From assembly GCA_038326995.1 (NCBI GenBank), contig JBBQKP010000068.1, positions 1-14,361 on the forward strand: a stretch of 14,361 bases of DNA, in the 5' to 3' direction. Each line of letters opens with the position of its first letter. Position 1 is the first letter of the stretch. The notes beneath the pieces were generated by a model. It did no database searches, had not been told where the DNA came from, and saw only the letters and a list, made by a program, of their open reading frames with translations. Below, piece by piece: positions 1 through 6,039 of the stretch. Made by a program: the position numbers and the translations under genes. This DNA comes from JBBQKP01 sp038326995 (GTDB taxonomy: Bacteria; Planctomycetota; Phycisphaerae; Tepidisphaerales; Tepidisphaeraceae).

Positions 1-32
1 AAATCCGTATCACAACTCGAAAGGAAAACAGC

Positions 33-1181
33 ATGCCGTTTACTGGAAAAGCAACCTATTCCGCGGGCGTCGATCTGCCGGAAATCGCTGAAGACGTCAG
101 TGATCTCGTCAGCGTACTGGCCGGGACGGAAACACCCTTGCTCGATCTGCTGGGCGACTCGTCGCGACAGGCGCGATCAACTGTGCATGAGTGGCTCGAT
201 GAGACGCTGGCTTTGATCACCGCAGAAGTGATTTCGGCCGACAGTTCGGGAGAAATACTGTCGATCGCTTCGAACATCGATCGGCTGAACGTCGGTGACA
301 TTTGCCGTTTCGGATCCGCGGGCGAGATCGTTCGCATCATCTCGCTAAGCACTGCCGATTCGACCGCGCTGGTTCAGCGAAACGTCGGCGGGCTCTTCGA
401 AGGAATCACCGTCTTGCCAGCGAAGATCGTGCTGGTCTCAAGCCCCGTGCTCGAAGGTGCGCAGGCATCTGCGACGCGATCGACCTCGCGCGTTCGGGTG
501 CAGAACTTCACACAAATTTTCGCATCCAGTGTCGAAGTGTCGGGTTCGCAACTGGCGGTGCGTTCGCTGGGCGTGCGCGACGAACTGGACCACCAGAAAT
601 CGCAGCGACTTCGCGAGCTTCTGCGATCGCTCGAAAGCTCCGTTATCAACGGCGTCGCGCCTTCGTCCACGCCCGTGGGCAGCGCGACTGTGCCGCGAAG
701 CATGCGAGGCCTGCTCAGCTACATCGCGACCAACCGCTTTAACGCGGCGGATGACACGGTGATTCCGTCCGGGCCTCTCACGGAAACCAAGCTTAATCTC
801 GCACTACGCAGGCTGTGGGAAAGCGGCTCGACGCAGGTCGACACGATCGTCGTCGGCGGGCGCGAGAAGCGAACAATCAATTCCTTCATCGCGTCAGACC
901 GACGTTTCGCCGGCACTACGGAAACGTTCAAGGACATGGTGAGTGTGTACGAGAGTGATTTTGGTGTTTGCCGCGTCGTGTTGTCCAGGCACATGCCCGT
1001 CGGTTCGGTGCTGCTTCTCGACAGCAGTCGCGTGGAAGTTCTCCCGCTCGCCGGGCGCAGCTTTCACTTCAAGCGGCACGCCTCAACGGGCGACAGCGAG
1101 ATGGGTCAGGTGATCGGCGAGTACACGCTTGAGGTTCGCAACGAGGCCGCCCACGGCTTTGTCAGCGGCTTTACAGCGTAA
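33..1181 (+). CDS. Major capsid protein, SU10 / DUF5309 family (HK97 fold)
   Basis: This 382-residue protein would be the shell subunit of a tailed-phage-type head. It resembles the SU10 major capsid family in its N-terminal stretch (residues 8-40), the EWLDETLA segment at 53-60, and above all the segment at about 163-207, which carries FASSVEVSGSQLAV followed by a charged helix ending in SSVING. The C-terminal part (about 268-372), with VVGGREKRTINSF and a run of beta-rich segments, fits the rest of that fold. The length is normal for the family and the frame is intact. The start is well placed: AAGGA at 21-25 lies 7 bases before the ATG. No protease or scaffold gene is visible, but the upstream side is cut by the window edge. 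The family call is by recognition, not by a search; a distant HK97-fold relative is the main alternative. Confidence 0.85.
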   Translation: MPFTGKATYSAGVDLPEIAEDVSDLVSVLAGTETPLLDLLGDSSRQARSTVHEWLDETLALITAEVISADSSGEILSIASNIDRLNVGDICRFGSAGEIVRIISLSTADSTALVQRNVGGLFEGITVLPAKIVLVSSPVLEGAQASATRSTSRVRVQNFTQIFASSVEVSGSQLAVRSLGVRDELDHQKSQRLRELLRSLESSVINGVAPSSTPVGSATVPRSMRGLLSYIATNRFNAADDTVIPSGPLTETKLNLALRRLWESGSTQVDTIVVGGREKRTINSFIASDRRFAGTTETFKDMVSVYESDFGVCRVVLSRHMPVGSVLLLDSSRVEVLPLAGRSFHFKRHASTGDSEMGQVIGEYTLEVRNEAAHGFVSGFTA

Positions 1182-1256
1182 CGCGATAGGTGCAACTGAT
1201 GTGTCGGCAAGTCGCGGTGGTCGGACAACTCAGGCACCGCTTCCGGCACGTTTCGG

Positions 1257-1290
1257 GGCCGCGCGGGTGAACAGCCCGTGCGGCCTCTTT
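1257..1290 (+). terminator. Terminator-like hairpin between capsid gene and next gene
   Basis: An 11-bp stem with one G.U pair (GGCCGCGCGGG at 1257-1267 with CCCGTGCGGCC at 1275-1285) closes a 7-base loop and is followed by TCTTT. The U-tract is short, so partial termination or attenuation after the highly expressed capsid gene is as likely as full termination. It sits in the 146-bp gap between the capsid gene and the gene at 1328. Confidence 0.55.
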
Positions 1291-1327
1291 CAAGCAATCG
1301 AAGCGAACCTTTTCAACGGAGACAGAT

Positions 1328-1975
1328 ATGACGCATTGCACCGACGCCGAGCTTTTGATGTACGAACCCGACCTCGCGCTGGATGCGTCGCTCGCATCGC
1401 AAACGATATTGCGATCTCGCGCGACATTACTGCGTGATCAGCTGACCCTGGCATTTGCCGCTGATAGCAATCAACTGCAGCCTGCACGTGTGCTGATCTT
1501 GCCCGGCCAGATCGCGGCGGTGACGGGCTTGTGCAAGTCGGATCACGGCGGCGCGTGTTACGCGGTCGTGGGCGTGTCGGAGTCGCCCGAAGGTTGCCGC
1601 GTGATTCACGTTCGACGCGGACCGTCGTCGCCGGGGTTTGATGTGCCGATGGAGGTTGAACTTCATGTGCGAACGTTCTGGGCGCAGCGGCGTGTGATCA
1701 GCGAATTGATTTCGCGCGCAAGGAATTCATACGCACCAGGTCGTCAGGCGCTGGCAGACACACGCGAGTTTCGTCGGCCGACCATGTTGGGAACGCTGCA
1801 TCTCATTTACTCCAGCCTCGCTGCGACGAGCGACGAAGTGATGGATCACACGATTCGCGTGGAGATGTATCAGCGACTTTACCGCAGGTCGCTTCGGTCA
1901 ATCGGCATCTCGTCCGCAGTCTTGGGTGCTGTTCTTGGGACGGTATGCGGTGAGCTGTGCGAATCAGTTCAGTGA
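1328..1975 (+). CDS. Hypothetical phage protein, possible head-completion / neck adaptor
   Basis: This is a 215-residue protein that I do not recognise with certainty. It opens with CTDAELLMYEPDL, a style seen at the N-terminus of phage head-tail connector and neck proteins, and ends in a helical region (about 153-190). The middle (about 52-112) is beta-rich: it contains VLILPGQIAAVTGL and the HVRRGP segment, possibly a small barrel. Its place directly after the capsid gene is where head-completion proteins usually lie, which is the main reason for the suggestion. The last 25 residues are small and hydrophobic (SSAVLGAVLGTVCGEL), which is odd for a neck protein and could be a membrane-interacting tail. 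The start is supported by GGAG at 1318-1321, 6 bases before the ATG. The coding status is solid; the function is inference only. Confidence 0.7.
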   Translation: MTHCTDAELLMYEPDLALDASLASQTILRSRATLLRDQLTLAFAADSNQLQPARVLILPGQIAAVTGLCKSDHGGACYAVVGVSESPEGCRVIHVRRGPSSPGFDVPMEVELHVRTFWAQRRVISELISRARNSYAPGRQALADTREFRRPTMLGTLHLIYSSLAATSDEVMDHTIRVEMYQRLYRRSLRSIGISSAVLGAVLGTVCGELCESVQ

Positions 1976-1994
1976 GCTGCCGTGAACTTCGATC

Positions 1995-2009
1995 GCGATG
2001 TGTCATCGC
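1995..2009. other. Short perfect hairpin between two phage-block genes
   Basis: GCGATG and CATCGC form a 6-bp stem around a TGT loop, 20 bases after the stop at 1975. There is no T-run after it, so it is not a canonical terminator. It may only shape the leader of the gene at 2056. Confidence 0.25.
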
Positions 2010-2043
2010 ATATCGCACGCGCGAGAACTCAACAATAAATCAC

Positions 2044-2050
2044 AAAGGAG
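2044..2050 (+). promoter_or_regulatory. Ribosome binding site deciding the start at 2056
   Basis: AAAGGAG lies 5 bases before the ATG at 2056. The frame is open further upstream (an alternative ATG exists at 1957, overlapping the previous gene), but this near-consensus Shine-Dalgarno sequence points to 2056 as the true start. Confidence 0.7.
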
Positions 2051-2055
2051 ACAGT

Positions 2056-2322
2056 ATGGATGCGAATTCTACTGCACCGATTCTGGACTACGTCATGAAC
2101 TTCGGCGCGGCCGGCCTGATGGGAATGATGTGGCTCTTCGAGCGTCGTAACAGTGTCAAACGCGACACACAACTTGACGAAGCTCAGACGCGAATACTTG
2201 CCGATAAATTGCAGGTCGAAGCGCTGATGACACTCGTTCGCCAGAACACCGAGGCGCTGACGCGACTCGATACGTTCCTGCGTACAGGCGCTTTACTGGC
2301 GAGTAAGGCGGGCGCGCAATGA
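2056..2322 (+). CDS. Small one-span membrane protein with helical tail (holin- or i-spanin-like)
   Basis: This is an 88-residue protein. Residues about 9-28 form one hydrophobic span (ILDYVMNFGAAGLMGMMWLF), flanked by ERR on the inner side. The remaining 60 residues are charged and helical, with heptad-like hydrophobic spacing (about 38-75), and probably form a coiled coil. The stop overlaps the start of the lipoprotein gene (ATGA at 2319), so the two are likely translationally coupled. A small membrane-anchored coiled-coil protein overlapping a lipoprotein gene in a phage block is the layout of inner- and outer-membrane spanin pairs. Holins of similar size are an equal possibility. The usual XhlA-like or other holin signatures are not clear to me, so the function is inferred from topology and position. 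Confidence 0.65.
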   Translation: MDANSTAPILDYVMNFGAAGLMGMMWLFERRNSVKRDTQLDEAQTRILADKLQVEALMTLVRQNTEALTRLDTFLRTGALLASKAGAQ

Positions 2323-2753
2323 AAAGTAAATCACCGCTCGTCGGCGTGTTGAGCGTTGCATTGATGTTGGCGAGCACGGGATGCACGCAATGGACCGGCG
2401 CACGCGATGCGCTGTTAGATCAATCCATGCGGGCCGTGTCGATCACGAGTGCTTCGATCGAAGACCGCGCGAAGCAGGCGAAGTCGGCCATCGACGGTAG
2501 GCGGGTAAGTCTCGACCGCGCGTTCGAGCAGGATGTTCAGACGCGCGAATCACGCAATGCACTTGACCAGACCTGGGTCATCGAGCACGGCCGACTGTAC
2601 GCGAAATCTATCGATCAGCTTCGCGACGCACGCGAGCAGCAGGCCCGGCTCGATCAGAACGACCGCGAGAACCTACTGGTGCTGACGCGGCTACTCGAAG
2701 AGCTGCGTGCGCTTCATGCGATCGAACAACGAATAATCGGAGCAAAGCGATGA
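2319..2753 (+). CDS. Coiled-coil lipoprotein in the phage block
   Basis: This is a 144-residue protein with a lipoprotein signal peptide: MKSK, a hydrophobic core (about 7-18), and a lipobox-like STGC that puts the modified cysteine at residue 22. The mature part is almost entirely charged helix (about 45-144), rich in Arg, Asp, Gln and Glu with spaced Leu and Ile, so an extended coiled coil is likely. It overlaps the gene before it by ATGA and the gene after it by ATGA (2750). It could be an outer-membrane spanin partner of the protein at 2056, although it is longer than classical Rz1. It could also be a superinfection-exclusion lipoprotein or a host envelope lipoprotein taken into the cluster. 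Serine rather than leucine at the -3 position of the lipobox is permitted but less usual. Confidence 0.65.
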   Translation: MKSKSPLVGVLSVALMLASTGCTQWTGARDALLDQSMRAVSITSASIEDRAKQAKSAIDGRRVSLDRAFEQDVQTRESRNALDQTWVIEHGRLYAKSIDQLRDAREQQARLDQNDRENLLVLTRLLEELRALHAIEQRIIGAKR

Positions 2754-3022
2754 ACAACCTCATGACGATGAAACAGCTCGAAGACAAGATCGATAGCGCG
2801 ACCCGAGAGGAGTGGAAACGGCTGTCGGCCGACCATCCCGCAGTCGCGGCGGTAATGAGTGAGCCGCTGCTGATTGCCGGGGCGAGAGAGAGCTTGCTGA
2901 ATGACGCAGAGGCGATGCGAGCGCTGCGCGACGCGATGGTCGCTGGCGCGACAGCGGAGCAATTCGCGATTCTGGTGGACGCGTTTGTAGTGCGATATGT
3001 ACGCGGACTTTTTTCGGGCTGA
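2750..3022 (+). CDS. Hypothetical 90-residue helical protein
   Basis: This is a small, mainly helical and soluble-looking protein with no signal peptide or membrane span. It starts on the ATGA overlap with the lipoprotein gene, and CGGAG lies 7 bases before the ATG, so both coupling and a real ribosome site support it. Features that can be seen are a charged N-terminus (MKQLEDKIDSATREEWKRL), an alanine-rich middle and a hydrophobic helix near the end (AILVDAFVVRYVRGLF). I do not recognise a family. It is the last gene with the phage-block type of ribosome site; 87 bp later the host-like phosphatase gene begins. Confidence 0.6.
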   Translation: MNNLMTMKQLEDKIDSATREEWKRLSADHPAVAAVMSEPLLIAGARESLLNDAEAMRALRDAMVAGATAEQFAILVDAFVVRYVRGLFSG

Positions 3023-3091
3023 TAAAGGATCAGAATGTGAGTTTGCGCTGGCTCGATTTATGTGGCGGTCGATTCGCACGTATCGGGCATG

Positions 3092-3097
3092 TACAAT
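3092..3097 (+). promoter_or_regulatory. -10-like element just before the phosphatase start
   Basis: TACAAT lies 12 bases before the ATG at 3110. There is no clear -35 and no Shine-Dalgarno sequence, which suggests a very short leader. Three other host genes here show the same arrangement. Confidence 0.4.
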
Positions 3098-3109
3098 CGG
3101 CCAACCACG

Positions 3110-4423
3110 ATGAGCTACAGCCCGCAAAACGTCGCCGGTAAGTTTGCCGACATGACCTCTATGGAGCGGGTTCAGGTGGTGCAGCAGATGATGCGGGAGG
3201 TGACGCGTTCGACGGATCCGCAGGAGATGGTTCGTGCGTACGGCACGTGGCTTCGCTCGATCACGCCGACGGATCGCTTTATCAGCCTGAGCCGTCGAGA
3301 CCTTGCGAGCCCGTGGTATCGGGTGACGCGTTCGGGTCTATGGGAGGAGCAGGGCAAGACCATCAATCCGTGGCGAGACAAGCACTTGCTGCCGATGGCG
3401 AATGAGGGCGCGTTGGGCGAGCTGATTTACAACGGCAATGCGGTCATCGATAACGATTGGAAAGTGAGTGAGAGTGACCCGATGTACGAGCACATCGGCG
3501 GGTTCAGGTCGATGCGATGCGTGCCGATGTATGAGAACGGCATTTCGATGAACATGGTGGTTCACCTGTTCAGACAGCCGGGCCATTTTGATGACTCGAC
3601 ACTCGCCGACGCGGTGTGGCTGTCGAATTTATTTGGACGCGCCACGTACAATCTGGTGCTCGCCGACGAGCTTCGCCGGGCGAATGATGCCTTGGAAGCG
3701 GAGATGCGAACGGTCGCCGATATTCAGCGTTCGCTCTTGCCCGCGGAATTGCCAAAGGTGGAAGGCCTGGAGCTGGCGGCGTACTACCAGACGTCGCGCA
3801 ATGCGGGCGGAGATTACTACGACTTTTTCGAACTGCCCGAAGGGAAGCTTGGCATCCTGATCGCCGATGTTTCCGGGCACGGCACGCCCGCCGCGGTGAT
3901 GATGGCCGTCACGCATTCCATCGCGCACACGCGTGAGGGCCCGCCCGATCCGCCGAGCCAACTCCTTGAGTTCATCAACAAACGTTTGTGTGCGCGATAC
4001 ACGAACAACGGCACGTTTGTCACGGCGTTTTACGGCATCTACGACCCGGCCGACCGGTCGATTCTCTACTGCTCTGCCGGGCATAATCCTCCGATCGTTC
4101 GTTCTGCCGGCTCGAGCGAATGCGTGCTGCTCGATGGCAATCACAATCTCCCGCTCGGCATCGAGTCCGACGAACAATTTGAAGACGCGCGCGCCGTGCT
4201 CTCGTCGGGCGATACGCTGGTGATTTACACCGACGGCATCGTCGAAGCGCGCAAGCCCGGCTCGTCGGACCTGCTCGGTCTCGACGCGATGATTGCCGTC
4301 GCATGCGCGTGTGATGAATCGGCCCAGGTCGTGGTCGATCGCATTACAAAACTCGTGAACGAATTCACAGACGGCGCGTTGCCCGCGGACGATCAGACGC
4401 TGGTCGTGGTGAAGGTGAAATAG
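3110..4423 (+). CDS. GAF domain / PP2C-type serine phosphatase (SpoIIE / RsbU-like)
   Basis: This is a 437-residue cytoplasmic signalling protein. Residues about 22-185 look like a GAF-type sensor domain, followed by a helical linker (about 183-205) and the DIQRSLLP motif that opens RsbU-like phosphatase domains. The metal-binding phosphatase motifs are all present: GGDYYDFF at 233-240, DVSGHGTPAAVMM at 253-265, SAGHNPP at 322-328, YTDGIVEA at 373-380 and DDQT at 427-430, so the enzyme should be active. In this family the substrate is usually a phosphorylated anti-sigma-antagonist (STAS) protein in a partner switch, but no STAS or anti-sigma gene lies nearby. The start is uncertain: an in-frame GTG at 3062 and ATG at 3089 exist, none with a Shine-Dalgarno sequence. 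I chose 3110 because TACAAT lies just before it. Confidence 0.88.
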   Translation: MSYSPQNVAGKFADMTSMERVQVVQQMMREVTRSTDPQEMVRAYGTWLRSITPTDRFISLSRRDLASPWYRVTRSGLWEEQGKTINPWRDKHLLPMANEGALGELIYNGNAVIDNDWKVSESDPMYEHIGGFRSMRCVPMYENGISMNMVVHLFRQPGHFDDSTLADAVWLSNLFGRATYNLVLADELRRANDALEAEMRTVADIQRSLLPAELPKVEGLELAAYYQTSRNAGGDYYDFFELPEGKLGILIADVSGHGTPAAVMMAVTHSIAHTREGPPDPPSQLLEFINKRLCARYTNNGTFVTAFYGIYDPADRSILYCSAGHNPPIVRSAGSSECVLLDGNHNLPLGIESDEQFEDARAVLSSGDTLVIYTDGIVEARKPGSSDLLGLDAMIAVACACDESAQVVVDRITKLVNEFTDGALPADDQTLVVVKVK

Positions 4424-4459
4424 TCCGTTTGAAAGAATCCAATGATCAGCGGAAGATCG

Positions 4460-4505
4460 GCTGAAGATCGATCTCAGCACTTCGCCTGATGCGACGGAAC
4501 CGTCG
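4460..4505. other. Two palindromes in the 128-bp gap after the phosphatase
   Basis: AGATCGATCT at 4465-4474 is a perfect palindrome with flanking GCTG and CAGC (4460-4478). CGACGG-AA-CCGTCG at 4492-4505 is a second one. Neither has a proper loop or a T-run, so they fit dyad protein-binding sites better than terminators. They lie 30-75 bases before the putative -10 of the next gene. Chance occurrence is quite possible. Confidence 0.25.
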
Positions 4506-4534
4506 ATTAGTGTGAAGTCGCTCCGCCGCAAGGG

Positions 4535-4540
4535 TATAGT
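4535..4540 (+). promoter_or_regulatory. -10-like element before the zinc-ribbon membrane gene
   Basis: TATAGT (5 of 6 matches to TATAAT) ends 11 bases before the ATG at 4552. A 17-base spacer leads to only a weak GTGAAG. No Shine-Dalgarno sequence lies between it and the ATG, so the transcript would have a leader of only a few bases. Confidence 0.45.
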
Positions 4541-4551
4541 CAAAAGTCGAC

Positions 4552-5946
4552 ATGATTCGCTTTCGCTGCAAATGTTCGAACTACATGACTGTCGCCGACG
4601 ACATGTCGGGCGAAAGCGTGCAGTGTCCGAAGTGCGGACTGCTGGTGGATGTGCCGCTATTGGATGAGCTGCAGAATCTGGATTCGGACGGCGTGATCAA
4701 GGTCGGGCCGCGAACGACGCCTGATGCGCACCGCGACGGCCGGCGGCGTGATGTGCCGAGCGTGACACGCAAGGACGATCCGAGTGATCGCAGGATGACG
4801 CTGGACGAGGTGCTCGAAGTTGATCGACATGTGGATGAAGTGAATCAGCCGCAGATTCGGTCAAGGCCGTTGTATGACCCGTTGACGGGCGAGTTGATCG
4901 AGCCGCTGCAGATCAGTCGGGCCGAGCGAAGTGATTCGGTCAAGCGTCCGTCAGCGGGTAACGCGAATGTTGGCGCGCGGCCAAACGGAAGCAGGCCGGG
5001 CAGCAGTGTTCTCGGCTACGCGCGTGGTCCTGTATCGACGGATATCCAGGGGAAGCCCGCGAACTTTTTGTCGATCTGGTTTCTGATGTTCGCGCCGATG
5101 AATGTGATCGTGTGGGTGTTGATCGCATCGATCATCGGCGGGTCGATTATGCTCTCGATGGTCCCGCTGGCGGGTGTTTTGTTCGCGTTCTTACTCGGTC
5201 TTCCGATCATCTGCGCGTTGATGGGGCACTTTGGCAACATCGTGGACGAGACCGGTCCGGTCGGACGAGATGAGCTGCCCACGCCGCTCAGGCACGCGTC
5301 GATCCGTGAGGATATTCTCGACCCGATGGTGAGCGTGGCCGTCGCTGGCGCTCTGGCGTTCTCGCCGCTGCTTAGCGTGATTGCGTACGCCCCGCGTCTG
5401 CCCGCACAGGTCTATCTGGCGTTTATCGTTTTGGGTTTTTGCGTGCTGCCCGCGCTGCTGATCACCAAACTGTGTAGCGGCTACTTCATGAATGTTTTGC
5501 CTCATCGGTCGCTTCCCTTGATGTGGATTTGCGGCGTGTGGTACTGGTGGAGTGCTCTCGTGCTCATGGTGGCGATCATCGTCTTCATGCTCGGCGCGGC
5601 GATGTCGCTCAGCTTCGGCATGAGAATCGGCGCGATCATGATCGCGCCGTCGGGTTCCACAGTTTCCACGCCGACGATGTTCGGCATGTCCTACCAACTC
5701 GAAATGATCCTTGGCACTCCGACATTGTTCGTGGGCGTGTTTTTGCTTCACGCGGCGTGCTGGCACCTGGGAATGCTCTATCGAAAATTCTACCCGCGCT
5801 TTCCCTGGCTCATGCAGCGGCACATCAGCACGCGGACTGATGTTGCGGCCCAACTCGTCAATATGCGGCGAAACGGAACCGTCGCGGTCGATACGTCTCG
5901 CACTCCCGCGCCGACCGTCCGCACCGGCACCGGCCCGAGTCGATGA
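4552..5946 (+). CDS. Zinc-ribbon and multi-span membrane protein
   Basis: This is a 464-residue protein in three parts. Residues 1-35 form a zinc ribbon with CKC at 6-8 and CPKC at 25-28 (CxC-x16-CxxC). Residues about 36-170 are charged, of low order, and probably a flexible linker. Residues about 171-410 hold about six hydrophobic spans (near 172-194, 200-224, 259-280, 286-306, 323-350 and 388-409), followed by a basic cytoplasmic tail. N-terminal zinc ribbons joined to DUF4013-like or other membrane domains are common in planctomycete genomes; I infer membership of that broad style but cannot name a family or a substrate. It could be an uncharacterised membrane organiser or transporter-like protein. 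No catalytic motif is visible. The start follows a TATAGT box and has no Shine-Dalgarno sequence. Confidence 0.8.
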   Translation: MIRFRCKCSNYMTVADDMSGESVQCPKCGLLVDVPLLDELQNLDSDGVIKVGPRTTPDAHRDGRRRDVPSVTRKDDPSDRRMTLDEVLEVDRHVDEVNQPQIRSRPLYDPLTGELIEPLQISRAERSDSVKRPSAGNANVGARPNGSRPGSSVLGYARGPVSTDIQGKPANFLSIWFLMFAPMNVIVWVLIASIIGGSIMLSMVPLAGVLFAFLLGLPIICALMGHFGNIVDETGPVGRDELPTPLRHASIREDILDPMVSVAVAGALAFSPLLSVIAYAPRLPAQVYLAFIVLGFCVLPALLITKLCSGYFMNVLPHRSLPLMWICGVWYWWSALVLMVAIIVFMLGAAMSLSFGMRIGAIMIAPSGSTVSTPTMFGMSYQLEMILGTPTLFVGVFLLHAACWHLGMLYRKFYPRFPWLMQRHISTRTDVAAQLVNMRRNGTVAVDTSRTPAPTVRTGTGPSR

Positions 5947-5962
5947 GTTTGTTAAAGGAGCC

Positions 5963-6028
5963 GCGCACGAAGTAAGCGGTCTTCGTCTGCTTCTGTCGCA
6001 TCCGCTTATTTCGCGCGCCGTTCTTTTT
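5963..6028. terminator. Bidirectional terminator between convergent genes
   Basis: The 17-base arms at 5963-5979 and 6002-6018 are complementary at 15 positions. The two exceptions are G.U on one strand or the other, and the loop is 22 bases. On + the stem is followed by TTCTTTTT (6021-6028); on - it is followed by CTCCTTT. It sits exactly between the end of the zinc-ribbon gene and the end of the convergent photolyase gene, so it probably serves both. Confidence 0.7.
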
Positions 6029-6039
6029 CGTTGAGTTGG

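Noticed and set aside
3629..4543. A 304-codon minus-strand frame under the phosphatase gene.
   Set aside because: It is antisense to all the phosphatase motifs and of biased composition rich in Arg and His. It is a shadow frame.
5191..5853. A 220-codon minus-strand frame under the membrane-protein gene.
   Set aside because: It is extremely rich in His, Arg and Glu, as expected for the complement of hydrophobic membrane codons. It is not a gene.
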